Of a DNA stretch of 64,000 nt, positions 8,339 through 16,684 are shown piece by piece; position 1 is the stretch's first letter, and each line of letters starts with the position of its first letter. Source of the DNA: Ruminococcus sp. (GTDB taxonomy: Bacteria > Bacillota > Clostridia > Oscillospirales > Acutalibacteraceae). Below the pieces are notes generated by a model. It did no database searches, had not been told where the DNA came from, and saw nothing but the letters and a program-made list of their open reading frames with translations. The stretch is taken from NCBI GenBank assembly GCA_017411385.1, contig JAFQQF010000018.1:1-64000 (forward strand). Direction: 5' to 3'. The translations under genes were made by a program, and so were the position numbers.

Positions 8339-9166
8339 ATGAAAATAAACTCAAAGGTAATGACTCTTCACAAAGGTGAGGTTCCTTTCCTTACTTATAA
8401 CCGACTCAGCGAAATCCCTTTTATCCTCCACGCGTTTTCCACCCGATTTGGGGGAGTATCACAGGGGGAATTCACATCAATGAACCTTTCCTTTGGCAGA
8501 GGCGATAGTGACGAAAACGTAACAGAAAACTACAAACGGATTTGTAAGGCTGTGGGCTTTGATTATGAGTCTTTAACCGCCTCCGCACAGGTGCACGAAA
8601 CCGTAGTTCGTAAAGTAACCGCTCAAAACCGCGGGGTAGGTATCTATAAGCCCAAGGATATGCTTTCGGTGGATGCTCTCATCACAAACGACCCCGATGT
8701 TACCCTTGTGACCTACTATGCAGATTGCACTCCTGTTTTCTTTGTAGATACAAAGCAAAAAGCCATAGGCCTTGCCCACGCAGGCTGGCGCGGTACAGTA
8801 GGTGAGATTTCCAAAAAAGTTGTAGAGCGTATGACAGAGGAGTATGGCACTAATCCTGCTGATTTGGTGTGTGCCATAGGACCGGTAATCGGCAAATGCT
8901 GTTACGAAGTGAGCGAGGATTGTGCAGAGCATTTTGTAAGTGTTTTTGGTGCAGACAGCCCTGTAATCGCAAAGGGTGATAAGCCTTCAAAATATATGAT
9001 AGATTTAGCCCTTGCAAATAAACTTTTGCTTACAAAAGCAGGAGTCTTGGAAGAAAACATTGTTGTTTCCGATCTTTGCACTCAGTGTAACAGCGACCTT
9101 TTATGGTCACACCGTGCAACTGCAGGCAAACGCGGCACAATGTCTGCGTTTATGTCACTTAAATAA
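8339..9166 (+). CDS. pgeF: Laccase-domain multicopper oxidase-fold protein (PgeF/YfiH)
   Basis: 275-residue member of the YfiH/LACC1 family. Known members act as purine nucleoside phosphorylases/adenosine deaminases, or as peptidoglycan-editing factors in E. coli. Metal-site motifs visible: HETVVR, ADCTPVFF, HAGWRGT and the Cys in IGPVIGKCCYEV. ATG 8339 was chosen because GAGGTG lies 6 bp upstream. The longer frame would begin inside the promoter. Confidence 0.9.
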   Translation: MKINSKVMTLHKGEVPFLTYNRLSEIPFILHAFSTRFGGVSQGEFTSMNLSFGRGDSDENVTENYKRICKAVGFDYESLTASAQVHETVVRKVTAQNRGVGIYKPKDMLSVDALITNDPDVTLVTYYADCTPVFFVDTKQKAIGLAHAGWRGTVGEISKKVVERMTEEYGTNPADLVCAIGPVIGKCCYEVSEDCAEHFVSVFGADSPVIAKGDKPSKYMIDLALANKLLLTKAGVLEENIVVSDLCTQCNSDLLWSHRATAGKRGTMSAFMSLK

Positions 9167-9171
9167 GAATT

Positions 9172-9211
9172 AAAAGACGGAGGAGTCAAATGCTGACTCT
9201 TCCGTCTTTTT
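9172..9211. terminator. Convergent bidirectional terminator
   Basis: AAAAGACGGA.GAGTCA and its complement flank a 5-nt loop, with T-runs on both strands, serving pgeF and the convergent rlu gene. The stem overlaps the last codons of the rlu gene, which ends at 9186. Confidence 0.8.
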
Positions 9212-10136
9212 CAAACCATATATTTTTTGCCCTGAATTCTTTGCCCGAAAGATATGAAAGAGGTGAATTCTCAATATCCGTAAAAATCAGCTTGTAGGAA
9301 TACAGTGCCTGTCCCGTGTGACCCTTTATTCTTAAATGTTGTCCGCCGTATTTTGTGTCACCTGCCAAGGGCGTGCCGATAGATGCCATGTGTGCTCTTA
9401 TCTGGTGAGTTCTGCCTGTGAGCAAATCCACCTCAACAAGTGAATATTTCTTTGAACTGTCCAGAACTTTGTACTTGGTAGCAACCTCCTTGCCCTCGTC
9501 AGAGTTCTTTTTTATGCTTACCTTGTTTTTCTTTTCATCTTTGGTAAGTGTTCCTGTCAGCAGTCCTTCCGCCCTTTTTGGTGTACCCTCGCAGATGCAC
9601 AGATACATCTTTTTGATTGCCCTTTCCTTAATAAGCCTGTTAAGCTCCTTTAGTGCCGGAGCATTCTTGGCGGCTATAATGAGTCCTCCTGTGTTTCTGT
9701 CCAGTCGGTTTGCCATAGCAGGTGCGAAGGAGTTTTCCGCCTTCGGGTCATATTCGCCTTTATCATATAAATAATGCTGAACCCTTGCTACCATTGAGTC
9801 GAAGTGATATGTCTTGTCAGGGTGGGAGAGCACTCCCTCGGGTTTGTCGATGATAATCAGGTTTTCGTCTTCATATATAACTGCAAGCTTCTTTGGTGCC
9901 TTCATAAACTCATACTCGTCATACTGCACCTCAAAGAACTCGTCTTTGATGTAAAAGGTCAACACATCCCCTTCAGAAAGAACATTGTCAATAGCACATT
10001 TTTTGCCATTGAGTTTTATGTACTTTGTGCGTATGTATTTATACATGAGTGACTTAGGCATAGTTTTGAATCTTTTACTGAGGAACTTGTCAAGCCTTTG
10101 TCCCGCATCGTTTTTGTTTATAGTAATAGTTCTCAT
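9186..10136 (-). CDS. RluD/RluC-family 23S rRNA pseudouridine synthase
   Basis: Isomerises uridines in 23S rRNA. An S4 RNA-binding domain occupies about 1-75. The catalytic motif NRLDRNTGGL holds the nucleophilic Asp near residue 145. GRTHQIRAHMA is the conserved motif III. 316 residues is normal. RluC, RluD and YlyB types cannot be separated by eye, so no symbol is given. The last seven codons lie in the shared terminator stem. Confidence 0.92.
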   Translation of the reverse strand: MRTITINKNDAGQRLDKFLSKRFKTMPKSLMYKYIRTKYIKLNGKKCAIDNVLSEGDVLTFYIKDEFFEVQYDEYEFMKAPKKLAVIYEDENLIIIDKPEGVLSHPDKTYHFDSMVARVQHYLYDKGEYDPKAENSFAPAMANRLDRNTGGLIIAAKNAPALKELNRLIKERAIKKMYLCICEGTPKRAEGLLTGTLTKDEKKNKVSIKKNSDEGKEVATKYKVLDSSKKYSLVEVDLLTGRTHQIRAHMASIGTPLAGDTKYGGQHLRIKGHTGQALYSYKLIFTDIENSPLSYLSGKEFRAKNIWFEKDGRVSI

Positions 10137-10161
10137 AATCTAATCACCTTTCAATAGATGT

Positions 10162-10190
10162 ATTATATCAGTACAGAAACTGTTTTTCAA
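10162..10190 (-). promoter_or_regulatory. Sigma-A promoter of the rlu gene
   Basis: On the minus strand TTGAAA (10190-10185), 17-bp spacer, TATAAT (10167-10162). It is divergent from the promoter at 10194-10222. Confidence 0.75.
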
Positions 10191-10193
10191 CTA

Positions 10194-10222
10194 TTGTAAA
10201 TTTGCAGTATGCATATTATAAT
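10194..10222 (+). promoter_or_regulatory. Sigma-A promoter of the aldo/keto reductase
   Basis: TTGTAA (10194-10199), 17-bp spacer, TATAAT (10217-10222). Its -35 lies 4 bp from the divergent -35, so the two promoters are face to back. Confidence 0.75.
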
Positions 10223-10252
10223 CAACTTATCAAATGTTCGAGGTGATTATTT

Positions 10253-11356
10253 ATGTTTAACATAAACAAGAAGTTTGGTTTTGGCTGTATGCGTATGAAA
10301 ATGAATGGCAACGAAGTGGATTATGATGAGTTTATAAAGATGATAGATGCTTTTTTGGCAAACGGATTTAACTATTTTGATACTGCTCACGTGTATATTG
10401 ACGGCAAAAGCGAAACTGCCCTCAGAGATTGTCTGACCTCACGTTACCCAAGAGAAAGCTACATCTTAACAAACAAGCTCAGCCCCAGCAATTTTAATTC
10501 TCAAGAAGAAATCAGACCTTTGCTGGATTTACAGCTTAAAGCCTGCGGTGTAGAGTATTTTGATTTCTGGCTTATGCACGCAATGAACACAGAGCTTTTT
10601 GAAAAATACAAGAGATGCCGTGCTTTTGAAACAACCCTTGAACTCATAGAAGAAGGCAAGATAAAGCATCTGGGAATTTCTTTTCACGATAAAGCAGAGG
10701 TTCTCAGGCAGATTCTCACAGAGTATCCTCAGATAGAGGTTGTTCAGATACAGTTTAATTACGCAGACTTTGAGGACGAAAACATCGAAAGCAGAAAATG
10801 CTACGAGGTGTGCAGAGAATTCAATAAGCCTGTGATTGTAATGGAGCCTGTCAAGGGTGGCACCCTTGTGAATCTTCCAAAAGAAGCACAGGCAGTCTTT
10901 GATGCACTGGATGCAGGCAGTAATGCTAGCTACGCAATCCGATTTGCTGCAGGCTTTGAGGGTGTCATAATGGTGCTTTCAGGTATGGGCAGCGTTGAGA
11001 TGATGAACGACAACATAAGCTATATGAAGGATTTTGTACCCCTTAACGAAGATGAACAAAAGGCAGTCAGCAAGGTAACCGAGATACTGAAGTCCCAGAC
11101 ACAAATTCCTTGCACAGATTGTAAATACTGTGTTCCTGAGTGTCCTGCCGATATATCAATTCCAGAGATTTTTAGCCTGTATAACGGTAAAAAAACTCTC
11201 AAAGAGGGTTGTGCAAGGGAAGATTACAACCGAATATTCACAGATAGGGCAAAGGCATCCTCTTGTATTGAATGCGGAAATTGCGAGTCTGCCTGCCCAC
11301 AGCACCTGCCAATCAGAAGCCTGCTTAAAGAAGCGGTATCGGAATTTGAGGCATAA
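10253..11356 (+). CDS. Aldo/keto reductase with C-terminal ferredoxin-type domain
   Basis: N-terminal AKR barrel (about 1-270) with the catalytic Asp/Tyr in YFDTAHVY, Lys in TNKL and His in LMHAMN. The C-terminal part has two CxxCxxCxxxCP motifs, CTDCKYCVPECP and CIECGNCESACP, for two [4Fe-4S] clusters. This fusion is common in anaerobes and suggests electron transfer from ferredoxin-like donors. The substrate is unknown. SD AGGTG precedes the ATG. Confidence 0.92.
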   Translation: MFNINKKFGFGCMRMKMNGNEVDYDEFIKMIDAFLANGFNYFDTAHVYIDGKSETALRDCLTSRYPRESYILTNKLSPSNFNSQEEIRPLLDLQLKACGVEYFDFWLMHAMNTELFEKYKRCRAFETTLELIEEGKIKHLGISFHDKAEVLRQILTEYPQIEVVQIQFNYADFEDENIESRKCYEVCREFNKPVIVMEPVKGGTLVNLPKEAQAVFDALDAGSNASYAIRFAAGFEGVIMVLSGMGSVEMMNDNISYMKDFVPLNEDEQKAVSKVTEILKSQTQIPCTDCKYCVPECPADISIPEIFSLYNGKKTLKEGCAREDYNRIFTDRAKASSCIECGNCESACPQHLPIRSLLKEAVSEFEA

Positions 11357-11394
11357 TATTTGCATCTTCGTTTGAAGAATTATAATTTTAAGCT

Positions 11395-12276
11395 ATGAAG
11401 TTTTTGGAAAAGCATCCTATGATTATGATTGTCATAGGCATTTTAGGTATATCACTATCATCAATATTTGTAAAATTTTCCGATGCACCGTCGGTTGTTA
11501 CAGCAGCATTCAGGCTGATTTGGACAGTTCTGATAATGACTCCCTTTGTGCTTTTTAAGCCCGAGGCGAGAAAAGAGGTTTTTCATATACCGTGGAAGAC
11601 AGCGCTCCTGTGTGCACTCAGCGGAGTTTTTCTTGCCATACATTTTGTGTTGTGGTTTGAATCTCTCAGCCACACAACTGTTGCAAGCTCAACTACAATT
11701 GTGTGCACAGAGGTTATCTGGGTAGCTCTGGGGTATTGCTTGTTCTTAAAAGGCAGATTGTCGCTGAAAGCTATAGTAGCAATCGGGATTACCCTTTTAG
11801 GAAGTGTTTTGATTGCATATTCCGATTCTGCAAGCAGCACTCAGCTTTACGGTGATATTCTGGCATTGCTTGCCGCTGTTGCTGTTGGTGTTTATACCCT
11901 TATAGGAGCCGTTGTGCGTGCAAAGGCATCCACCACCGCCTATACATACCTTGTGTATATCTCTTGTATGTTGGTGCTTGTTATCACCTGCATTGTAAAA
12001 GGATATAATCTGTTTGGTTACGGTGTAAGTGCAGTTGTTGTAGGTTTATTACTTTCTTTGTTTTCTACAATAATGGGACACAGCGTTTTCAGTTGGTGCC
12101 TCAAATATTTCTCACCCTCCTTTGTATCGGCATCCAAATTGTGCGAGCCCGTGGTTTCGGCTGCCTTTGCTGCAATTATTTTTTCAGAATTTCCTCAGCT
12201 TTTGCAGATAATCGGTGCCGTTCTCATTATCGGGGGAGTGCTGTTATATTCTCGTATTGAGTCAAAATTAAGCTGA
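11395..12276 (+). CDS. DMT-superfamily (EamA) transporter
   Basis: 293 residues with about ten hydrophobic segments arranged as two EamA repeats (roughly 8-140 and 152-288), an inner-membrane exporter or metabolite carrier. It follows the aldo/keto reductase by 38 bp and may share its transcript. The substrate cannot be predicted. Its upstream ribosome site is weak. Confidence 0.88.
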   Translation: MKFLEKHPMIMIVIGILGISLSSIFVKFSDAPSVVTAAFRLIWTVLIMTPFVLFKPEARKEVFHIPWKTALLCALSGVFLAIHFVLWFESLSHTTVASSTTIVCTEVIWVALGYCLFLKGRLSLKAIVAIGITLLGSVLIAYSDSASSTQLYGDILALLAAVAVGVYTLIGAVVRAKASTTAYTYLVYISCMLVLVITCIVKGYNLFGYGVSAVVVGLLLSLFSTIMGHSVFSWCLKYFSPSFVSASKLCEPVVSAAFAAIIFSEFPQLLQIIGAVLIIGGVLLYSRIESKLS

Positions 12277-12372
12277 GGATACAGTTTTGATTATAAGCTT
12301 CCTGATTTAATATACCCTTTTTCTTTCACACTTCTTCGCTCTTCACATAGTATAAACCAAGAGGTGATTTGT

Positions 12373-12516
12373 GTGAGAAACTCAAACTGTAGGTGTGTGC
12401 TTTGCTTTGCGGCAGGACTACTCGTGGCCAGCTGTTTGCCTTATGAATTTGTAGTAGTTATCTCGGCAATCACCATAATTATACTTTGCTGTATATTCAG
12501 GAGGCGAATCTGTTGA
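12373..12516 (+). CDS. 47-residue hydrophobic Cys-rich peptide upstream of spoVM
   Basis: Starts with GTG 12373 after GAGGTG at 12361-12366. The N-terminus has CRCVLCF, then two hydrophobic stretches (about 10-22 and 26-41) and a basic RRRIC end, so a small membrane protein is likely. I do not recognise the family. Its stop TGA overlaps the TTG start of spoVM, and GGAGGCG inside its last codons is the spoVM ribosome site. This tight coupling suggests a sporulation-linked function. Confidence 0.7.
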   Translation: MRNSNCRCVLCFAAGLLVASCLPYEFVVVISAITIIILCCIFRRRIC

Positions 12517-12593
12517 AAGTTGTACTTATCGAAAACCCCAAGTTCATATCCTTCTTCTTGCGTAAATTCTATAAAATCAAAAAGCAAAAGTAA
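12513..12593 (+). CDS. spoVM: Stage V sporulation protein M
   Basis: A 26-residue protein beginning MKVVLIENPKFISFFLRKF. It matches SpoVM in exact length, in the MK-x3-I-x2-PKF core and in the amphipathic helix with Arg near residue 17. SpoVM recognises forespore membrane curvature and anchors SpoIVA, starting coat and cortex assembly. Start TTG 12513 has AGGAGGCG upstream and overlaps the preceding stop by two bases. spoIVA and sipL are 2.5-4 kb downstream, which supports the call. It is too short for most automatic gene callers. Confidence 0.85.
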   Translation: MKVVLIENPKFISFFLRKFYKIKKQK

Positions 12594-12598
12594 GTCAC

Positions 12599-12665
12599 GG
12601 CTCCCTCTTTTGAGGGAGCCTCAAAAGCCCTCCTCCGTGAGGAGGGTGGCTGTGCATCAGCACAG
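12599..12665. repeat. Three adjacent hairpins (composite palindromic repeat)
   Basis: Consecutive perfect stem-loops: 12599-12620 (9-bp arms GGCTCCCTC), 12628-12646 (8-bp arms CCCTCCTC) and 12650-12665 (CTGTGC arms). The first may terminate spoVM transcription, but no good T-run follows. The look is that of a dispersed palindromic intergenic repeat. The gap 12594-12842 contains no credible gene. Confidence 0.6.
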
Positions 12666-12701
12666 ACGGAAGGATTGTCAGAGCTTCTTTCAATAAATGA
12701 T

Positions 12702-12719
12702 AGTGTATAGGGAAGGCAC
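12702..12719. repeat. 18-bp direct repeat, copy 1
   Basis: Begins AGTGTATAGGGAAGGCAC and matches 16 of 18 positions with 18234-18251 in the same orientation. The pair brackets the sas6-like, sipL and spoIVA genes. Confidence 0.5.
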
Positions 12720-12842
12720 ATTTACATCTCGAGTTTTCCCTCTGAGAGTCTGATTTTTTTGAACAAAAACTATCACCTACACACAATCGGACAAGCCTAT
12801 TGTCAAAAATTAACTTATTATTGCAGATTAACAAAATTTATC

Positions 12843-12871
12843 TTGAAAAAGCAAAAACTATCTGTTAAGAT
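12843..12871 (+). promoter_or_regulatory. Sigma-A promoter of the starch-binding protein gene
   Basis: TTGAAA (12843-12848), 17-bp spacer, TAAGAT (12866-12871) with TG extension at 12863-12864. This is a vegetative-type promoter, unlike the sigma-E-like site of sipL downstream. Confidence 0.7.
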
Positions 12872-12906
12872 AATTTTGAACCATTAATAATAGGAGGTTT
12901 TTTGAA

Positions 12907-14904
12907 ATGAAACGTACAAAGAAAATTCTTTCTCTGTTGCTTGCTCTCGTACTTCTTGTTGGTACAGTAGCAACACTCACTGTTTCTGCTGCAGGCGACA
13001 CAGTATACGTAAGGGTTCCCTCAAACTACGGCACACCTTATTGCTATATGTGGAACTCTTCTAATGACCAGAGTGCAAACTGGCCCGGCACACAGATGAC
13101 TTCTGAGGGTGACGGCGTGTATTCCTACACTCCTTCCAAGTCTTTCGCAAATGTTATTTTTAATGCTGGTTCAGATGCAAATAAAACTGCCGATCTTGTT
13201 TATCCCGGTGCAAACCAGCTTTATGACCTTGCATCTGGCAAATGGGAAGTATATGACCTTTCTTCAGCTGAGCCTTCTATCACAATCAGCAAGAAAGACG
13301 GCTCTTCCTTCAAAACAGAGTCCCTTACAGTAACCGTTACTGTTAAAAACGCTGATTCCGCTTACTACACAGTTGACGGCGGTGCTCAGCAGTCCTTTAC
13401 TGATTCTGCAGAGGTTACTCTCGGAGCTTCTACTGCAGTTGGTTCCACAGTTACTCTCTTTGTAAGTGCTACCAACGCAAACGGCACAGTAACTTCCACC
13501 GCTACATACACAAAGAAGGATGCTTCCTCCTCAGGTGGCAATGGCTCCGACGGAGCAACTTCTCCTGCTCTTGATGGCTACTACGGAACAAACCCTGACG
13601 GCAATGTTGGTAAAAGAGCAAACATTACTATTGACGGTAGTTTCAGCGATTGGTCTGAGGATATGCTTATTGCTCAGGGCGCAGCTTGGGATGTAGCCAA
13701 CCATTACAAGGGTGGTCACGAAAACTGCGTTCTTGATACTTATGCTTTGTTTGCTGCTTGGGATGATAACAATCTTTATGTAGCATGGCAGATGGTAAAC
13801 ACTACAGATACATGGCATAGAGAAGGAGACGGTTCACTCTCTGATGGTGGTCGTGTTCTTGATGTTCCTCTTATTCTTGCTCTCAGAGTTGATCCTTCAT
13901 CAACACCTATGTCTAATAAGAATTCAACAGGTGGTTCTATCTGGGGACAGCAGATGGGTCTCTCATTCCAGACTTCTGTTGACCATCTTTTCTATATGAG
14001 TGGTAAACCTGGTCTTGGTGACCCTGCAATGTTCACAGCGGTTGACGATAATGGTAATACCAACTATACAAATGGTTGTCAGCTCTTCAAGTCTGCAGGT
14101 ATCGAATATAAAATGGCTGAGGGTAATATCTGTAGTTCAATCTGGGGTCTAAATTACTCAGAAGACCCCTCTGATGTTACAAATCCCGATGCCGACTGGG
14201 TTGATTATAAGATTTTTAAAGGTTCTATGGGAACACACAACACAAAGTATGATTCCTTCTATGAAATCAAGATTCCTTTTAGCGTCCTTGATATTGATGC
14301 TTCCGATGTTGAGAGAAATGGTATTGGTGCGATGCTTGTAGCAACAAGAGGTGAGTCTGGTCTTGACTGTATTCCTTTCGATACAACAATGCTTGACAAT
14401 GTAACAGGTGATTATTACAACGATCCCAGTACATCTGCTGAAAAACATGATGATGATATTATTACAGTTCCTCTTGCAAAAATTGGTAATCTTAGCTCCG
14501 GTAGCGGTACTGTAACTCCTCCCACTCCTCCCACACCCACAAACCCCACTAACCCTTCAAATCCTACTAATCCTACTAATCCTACTAATCCTACTAACCC
14601 CACTAATCCTTCTAATCCCACTAAGCCTTCTGACCCTGTAGATGAGCCCACAACTCCCTCAAATCCTGCAGGCGACGCAAAGTACTTCTTAGGTGATGCA
14701 GACCTTAGCGGTAACGTAAACATTAAGGATGCAACCCTCATTCAGAAGTGTGTTGCAGGCCTTGATAGCATCACAGGCATTGCAGAAAAATGTGCAAATG
14801 CTGACCTTGATAATAAGCTTTCCGTTAAGGATGCAACAGAAATTCAGAAGTTCCTTGCAGGACTTCTCGATGTTGATTCACCTGTTGGCGAATATCTTAA
14901 ATAA
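12907..14904 (+). CDS. Secreted starch-binding dockerin protein, Sas6-like (CBM26-Ig-CBM74-dockerin)
   Basis: 665 residues. A signal peptide ends near residue 29 (VSA/AG). About 30-118 resembles CBM26 (YVRVPSN, YMWNSS, WPGTQM, FANVIFNAG). About 120-208 is an Ig-like beta module. About 220-535 matches, in my reading, the large CBM74 starch module (TIDGSFSDWSEDMLIAQGA, LYVAWQMVN). A TNP-repeat linker (about 540-585) leads to a type I dockerin (about 592-655) with two calcium-loop repeats and IKDATLIQK / VKDATEIQK. The order matches R. bromii Sas6, which binds granular starch in the amylosome. No catalytic domain is seen. AGGAGG precedes the ATG. Confidence 0.8.
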   Translation: MKRTKKILSLLLALVLLVGTVATLTVSAAGDTVYVRVPSNYGTPYCYMWNSSNDQSANWPGTQMTSEGDGVYSYTPSKSFANVIFNAGSDANKTADLVYPGANQLYDLASGKWEVYDLSSAEPSITISKKDGSSFKTESLTVTVTVKNADSAYYTVDGGAQQSFTDSAEVTLGASTAVGSTVTLFVSATNANGTVTSTATYTKKDASSSGGNGSDGATSPALDGYYGTNPDGNVGKRANITIDGSFSDWSEDMLIAQGAAWDVANHYKGGHENCVLDTYALFAAWDDNNLYVAWQMVNTTDTWHREGDGSLSDGGRVLDVPLILALRVDPSSTPMSNKNSTGGSIWGQQMGLSFQTSVDHLFYMSGKPGLGDPAMFTAVDDNGNTNYTNGCQLFKSAGIEYKMAEGNICSSIWGLNYSEDPSDVTNPDADWVDYKIFKGSMGTHNTKYDSFYEIKIPFSVLDIDASDVERNGIGAMLVATRGESGLDCIPFDTTMLDNVTGDYYNDPSTSAEKHDDDIITVPLAKIGNLSSGSGTVTPPTPPTPTNPTNPSNPTNPTNPTNPTNPTNPSNPTKPSDPVDEPTTPSNPAGDAKYFLGDADLSGNVNIKDATLIQKCVAGLDSITGIAEKCANADLDNKLSVKDATEIQKFLAGLLDVDSPVGEYLK

Positions 14905-14920
14905 CATTTAGCTTCAGACG

Positions 14921-14948
14921 GCTCCCTTTCTAAGGGAGCTGTTTTTTT
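14921..14948 (+). terminator. Terminator of the starch-binding protein gene
   Basis: Perfect 8-bp stem GCTCCCTT/AAGGGAGC with TCT loop and a seven-T run. Confidence 0.9.
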
Positions 14949-15048
14949 ATGTCTTGTTAATAGGGCGATGACTTGCGTCAGTAAAAAAATAGTGAATTCA
15001 TTCGTATCTGAGTAAGGCTTCAAATCCATAAGGTAAATGAAATAATAT

Positions 15049-15077
15049 GCATATTCTTCACTCTTTGCTAATACAAT
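15049..15077 (+). promoter_or_regulatory. Sigma-E-like promoter of sipL
   Basis: A -35-like GCATATT (15049-15055), 14-bp spacer and -10-like AATACAAT (15070-15077), one mismatch from the known sigma-E -10 CATACA(A/C/T)T. This fits mother-cell expression of a SpoIVA partner. Confidence 0.6.
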
Positions 15078-15105
15078 GAGATAGAACATAGAAGGAGAGA
15101 AAAAT

Positions 15106-16632
15106 ATGGACTACCTGCTAAAAAAAACTTTGGTTAGTACAGCTTCACAAATCCTCGATACGGTTTCTGAGCAGTGCGTGGATTTGGATTTTACCTTACC
15201 CGATTATTGTGCTGATATGGAAAAAATTCTCAAATGCTCTCTTGAGCCCAAAATTTTTACTCGTAGCTTTTCAGGCGGACAGCTCAGAGTTGACGGAGCT
15301 TCACTGGTGCGTATTATCTATTGTGATTCGGATAAGCTCAAAATAAGGTGTTGCGAGCAAACCCTGCCTTTCTCTGCAACATTCCCTGTCAGCGGTGATT
15401 CCTCAGAGCATATCATTCTGACTCAGACAAAGCCTGAATATTTAAACTGTAGGGCACTTACTCCCAGAAGACTCACGGTTCACGGTGCTTTTTCACTACA
15501 TGCTTCAATAATAGCTAAATCTGTCTGTGATGTTTTTGAGGATAAATCTGATGCTGCCCTGCAGATAAAAAGTGATACTAAGGAAATTTTTGAGCTTTGT
15601 GAGTTCTCTCAGGAAACCTTTAACGTGAGTGAAAGCATCGGCATTCACAGCAAATCGAATGTAGAAACTATTGTAAGAAGTGAGCTTTCTGCAAATATTA
15701 CCGATGCTTCGCTTAACGGTGAAAAGCTCAATATCCGAGGAGAAATGACTCTGAGGCTTCTGTATATCTGTGATGCCGCTACAGGTGATGTAGACAGATA
15801 TGTGTACGTCTTTCCTTTCACACAGTCGATATCAGCAGTTGACTCTGATTGCAAAATCCGTGATATCCGCCTTGATGTTTTGTCCTACGAGTTGCTTCTC
15901 AGAAAAGAAGTGATGACTGAAGAGCCTGTTGTTAATCTTGAAGCAAAGGTTTCCTTGTCCCTTATGGGCTACAAAAACCGCACTCTGTCTTATATCAGCG
16001 ATGCGTTTTCTGTTTCGGAAAATACGGAGCTTACATATAACACTCAAGCTCTATGCACGGCAGTTACTCCTGTCAGTGTCAGCACCGTAATAAAGCCTGT
16101 GCTTTCCTTGGGGGATAAACCCGTCAGCAAAATACTGGATATTTTCACCGAGCAACCCTCTGTAAACGCCTCTGTTTCAGAGAGTGTTATTAGCTTTACG
16201 GGCAAGGTTAATGTTTGTATCTTGGGCTGTACCGATGAGGGAGAGCTTGTGAGCATAGAGCGTCAGGCAGATATTGCATGCGAGGATGCCTTAACCGAAG
16301 CATATACACAAGCACAGATAAGCAATTGTTGTGTTTCTTCGCTGAGCTACCGCTTGGGCGAAAATAACAGCATTGAGCTTCGTTTGGATATGCATCTTAG
16401 TGCCATCGCTTCAAATCCCTATTTACTCAGACAGGTGGAAAGCATAACAGGCTGTGGCGAATCGGCAAAGCACTGTGTGAGTCCTCTAACTCTCTATTAC
16501 GCCCAAAGCGGTGAAAATGTCTGGGATATTGCAAAGCATTACGGTGCCTGTGTTAACACCCTTTGCGATGAAAACGCAATCACAGAAGAAACCCTTGACC
16601 GAAGCCGTATGCTTCTTATACTCAGAGCCTAG
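15106..16632 (+). CDS. sipL: SipL-type spore coat protein (DUF3794 repeats plus LysM)
   Basis: 508 residues. The body holds repeated DUF3794 (SPOCS) beta-rich modules. The C-terminus (about 462-508) is a LysM-like domain with YYAQSGENVWDIAKHYG. In Clostridioides difficile SipL binds the SpoIVA ATPase through its LysM domain and is needed for coat attachment. spoIVA follows 52 bp downstream and a sigma-E-like promoter lies upstream, so the role fits. AGAAGGAGAG is the ribosome site. Confidence 0.9.
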   Translation: MDYLLKKTLVSTASQILDTVSEQCVDLDFTLPDYCADMEKILKCSLEPKIFTRSFSGGQLRVDGASLVRIIYCDSDKLKIRCCEQTLPFSATFPVSGDSSEHIILTQTKPEYLNCRALTPRRLTVHGAFSLHASIIAKSVCDVFEDKSDAALQIKSDTKEIFELCEFSQETFNVSESIGIHSKSNVETIVRSELSANITDASLNGEKLNIRGEMTLRLLYICDAATGDVDRYVYVFPFTQSISAVDSDCKIRDIRLDVLSYELLLRKEVMTEEPVVNLEAKVSLSLMGYKNRTLSYISDAFSVSENTELTYNTQALCTAVTPVSVSTVIKPVLSLGDKPVSKILDIFTEQPSVNASVSESVISFTGKVNVCILGCTDEGELVSIERQADIACEDALTEAYTQAQISNCCVSSLSYRLGENNSIELRLDMHLSAIASNPYLLRQVESITGCGESAKHCVSPLTLYYAQSGENVWDIAKHYGACVNTLCDENAITEETLDRSRMLLILRA

Positions 16633-16684
16633 CTTTTATATGCACAAAATATTCGATTAATACAGAATCAGGTGGAGGCACAAA

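Noticed and set aside
12345-12352. CATAGTAT as a sigma-E -10 for the spoVM pair
   Set aside because: No -35 at suitable distance; left uncalled although sigma-E control is expected.
12595-12834. 79-codon minus-strand frame with a Pro/His/Gly-rich end
   Set aside because: The end is produced by the three GC-rich hairpins at 12599-12665; no family and no promoter.
14523-14640. Short direct repeats that could be read as a CRISPR-like array
   Set aside because: They are in-frame codon repeats for a TNP linker without unique spacers.
14415-14741. 108-codon Gly/Val/Leu repeat frame on the minus strand
   Set aside because: It is the complement of the Thr-Asn-Pro linker of the starch-binding protein; low complexity only.
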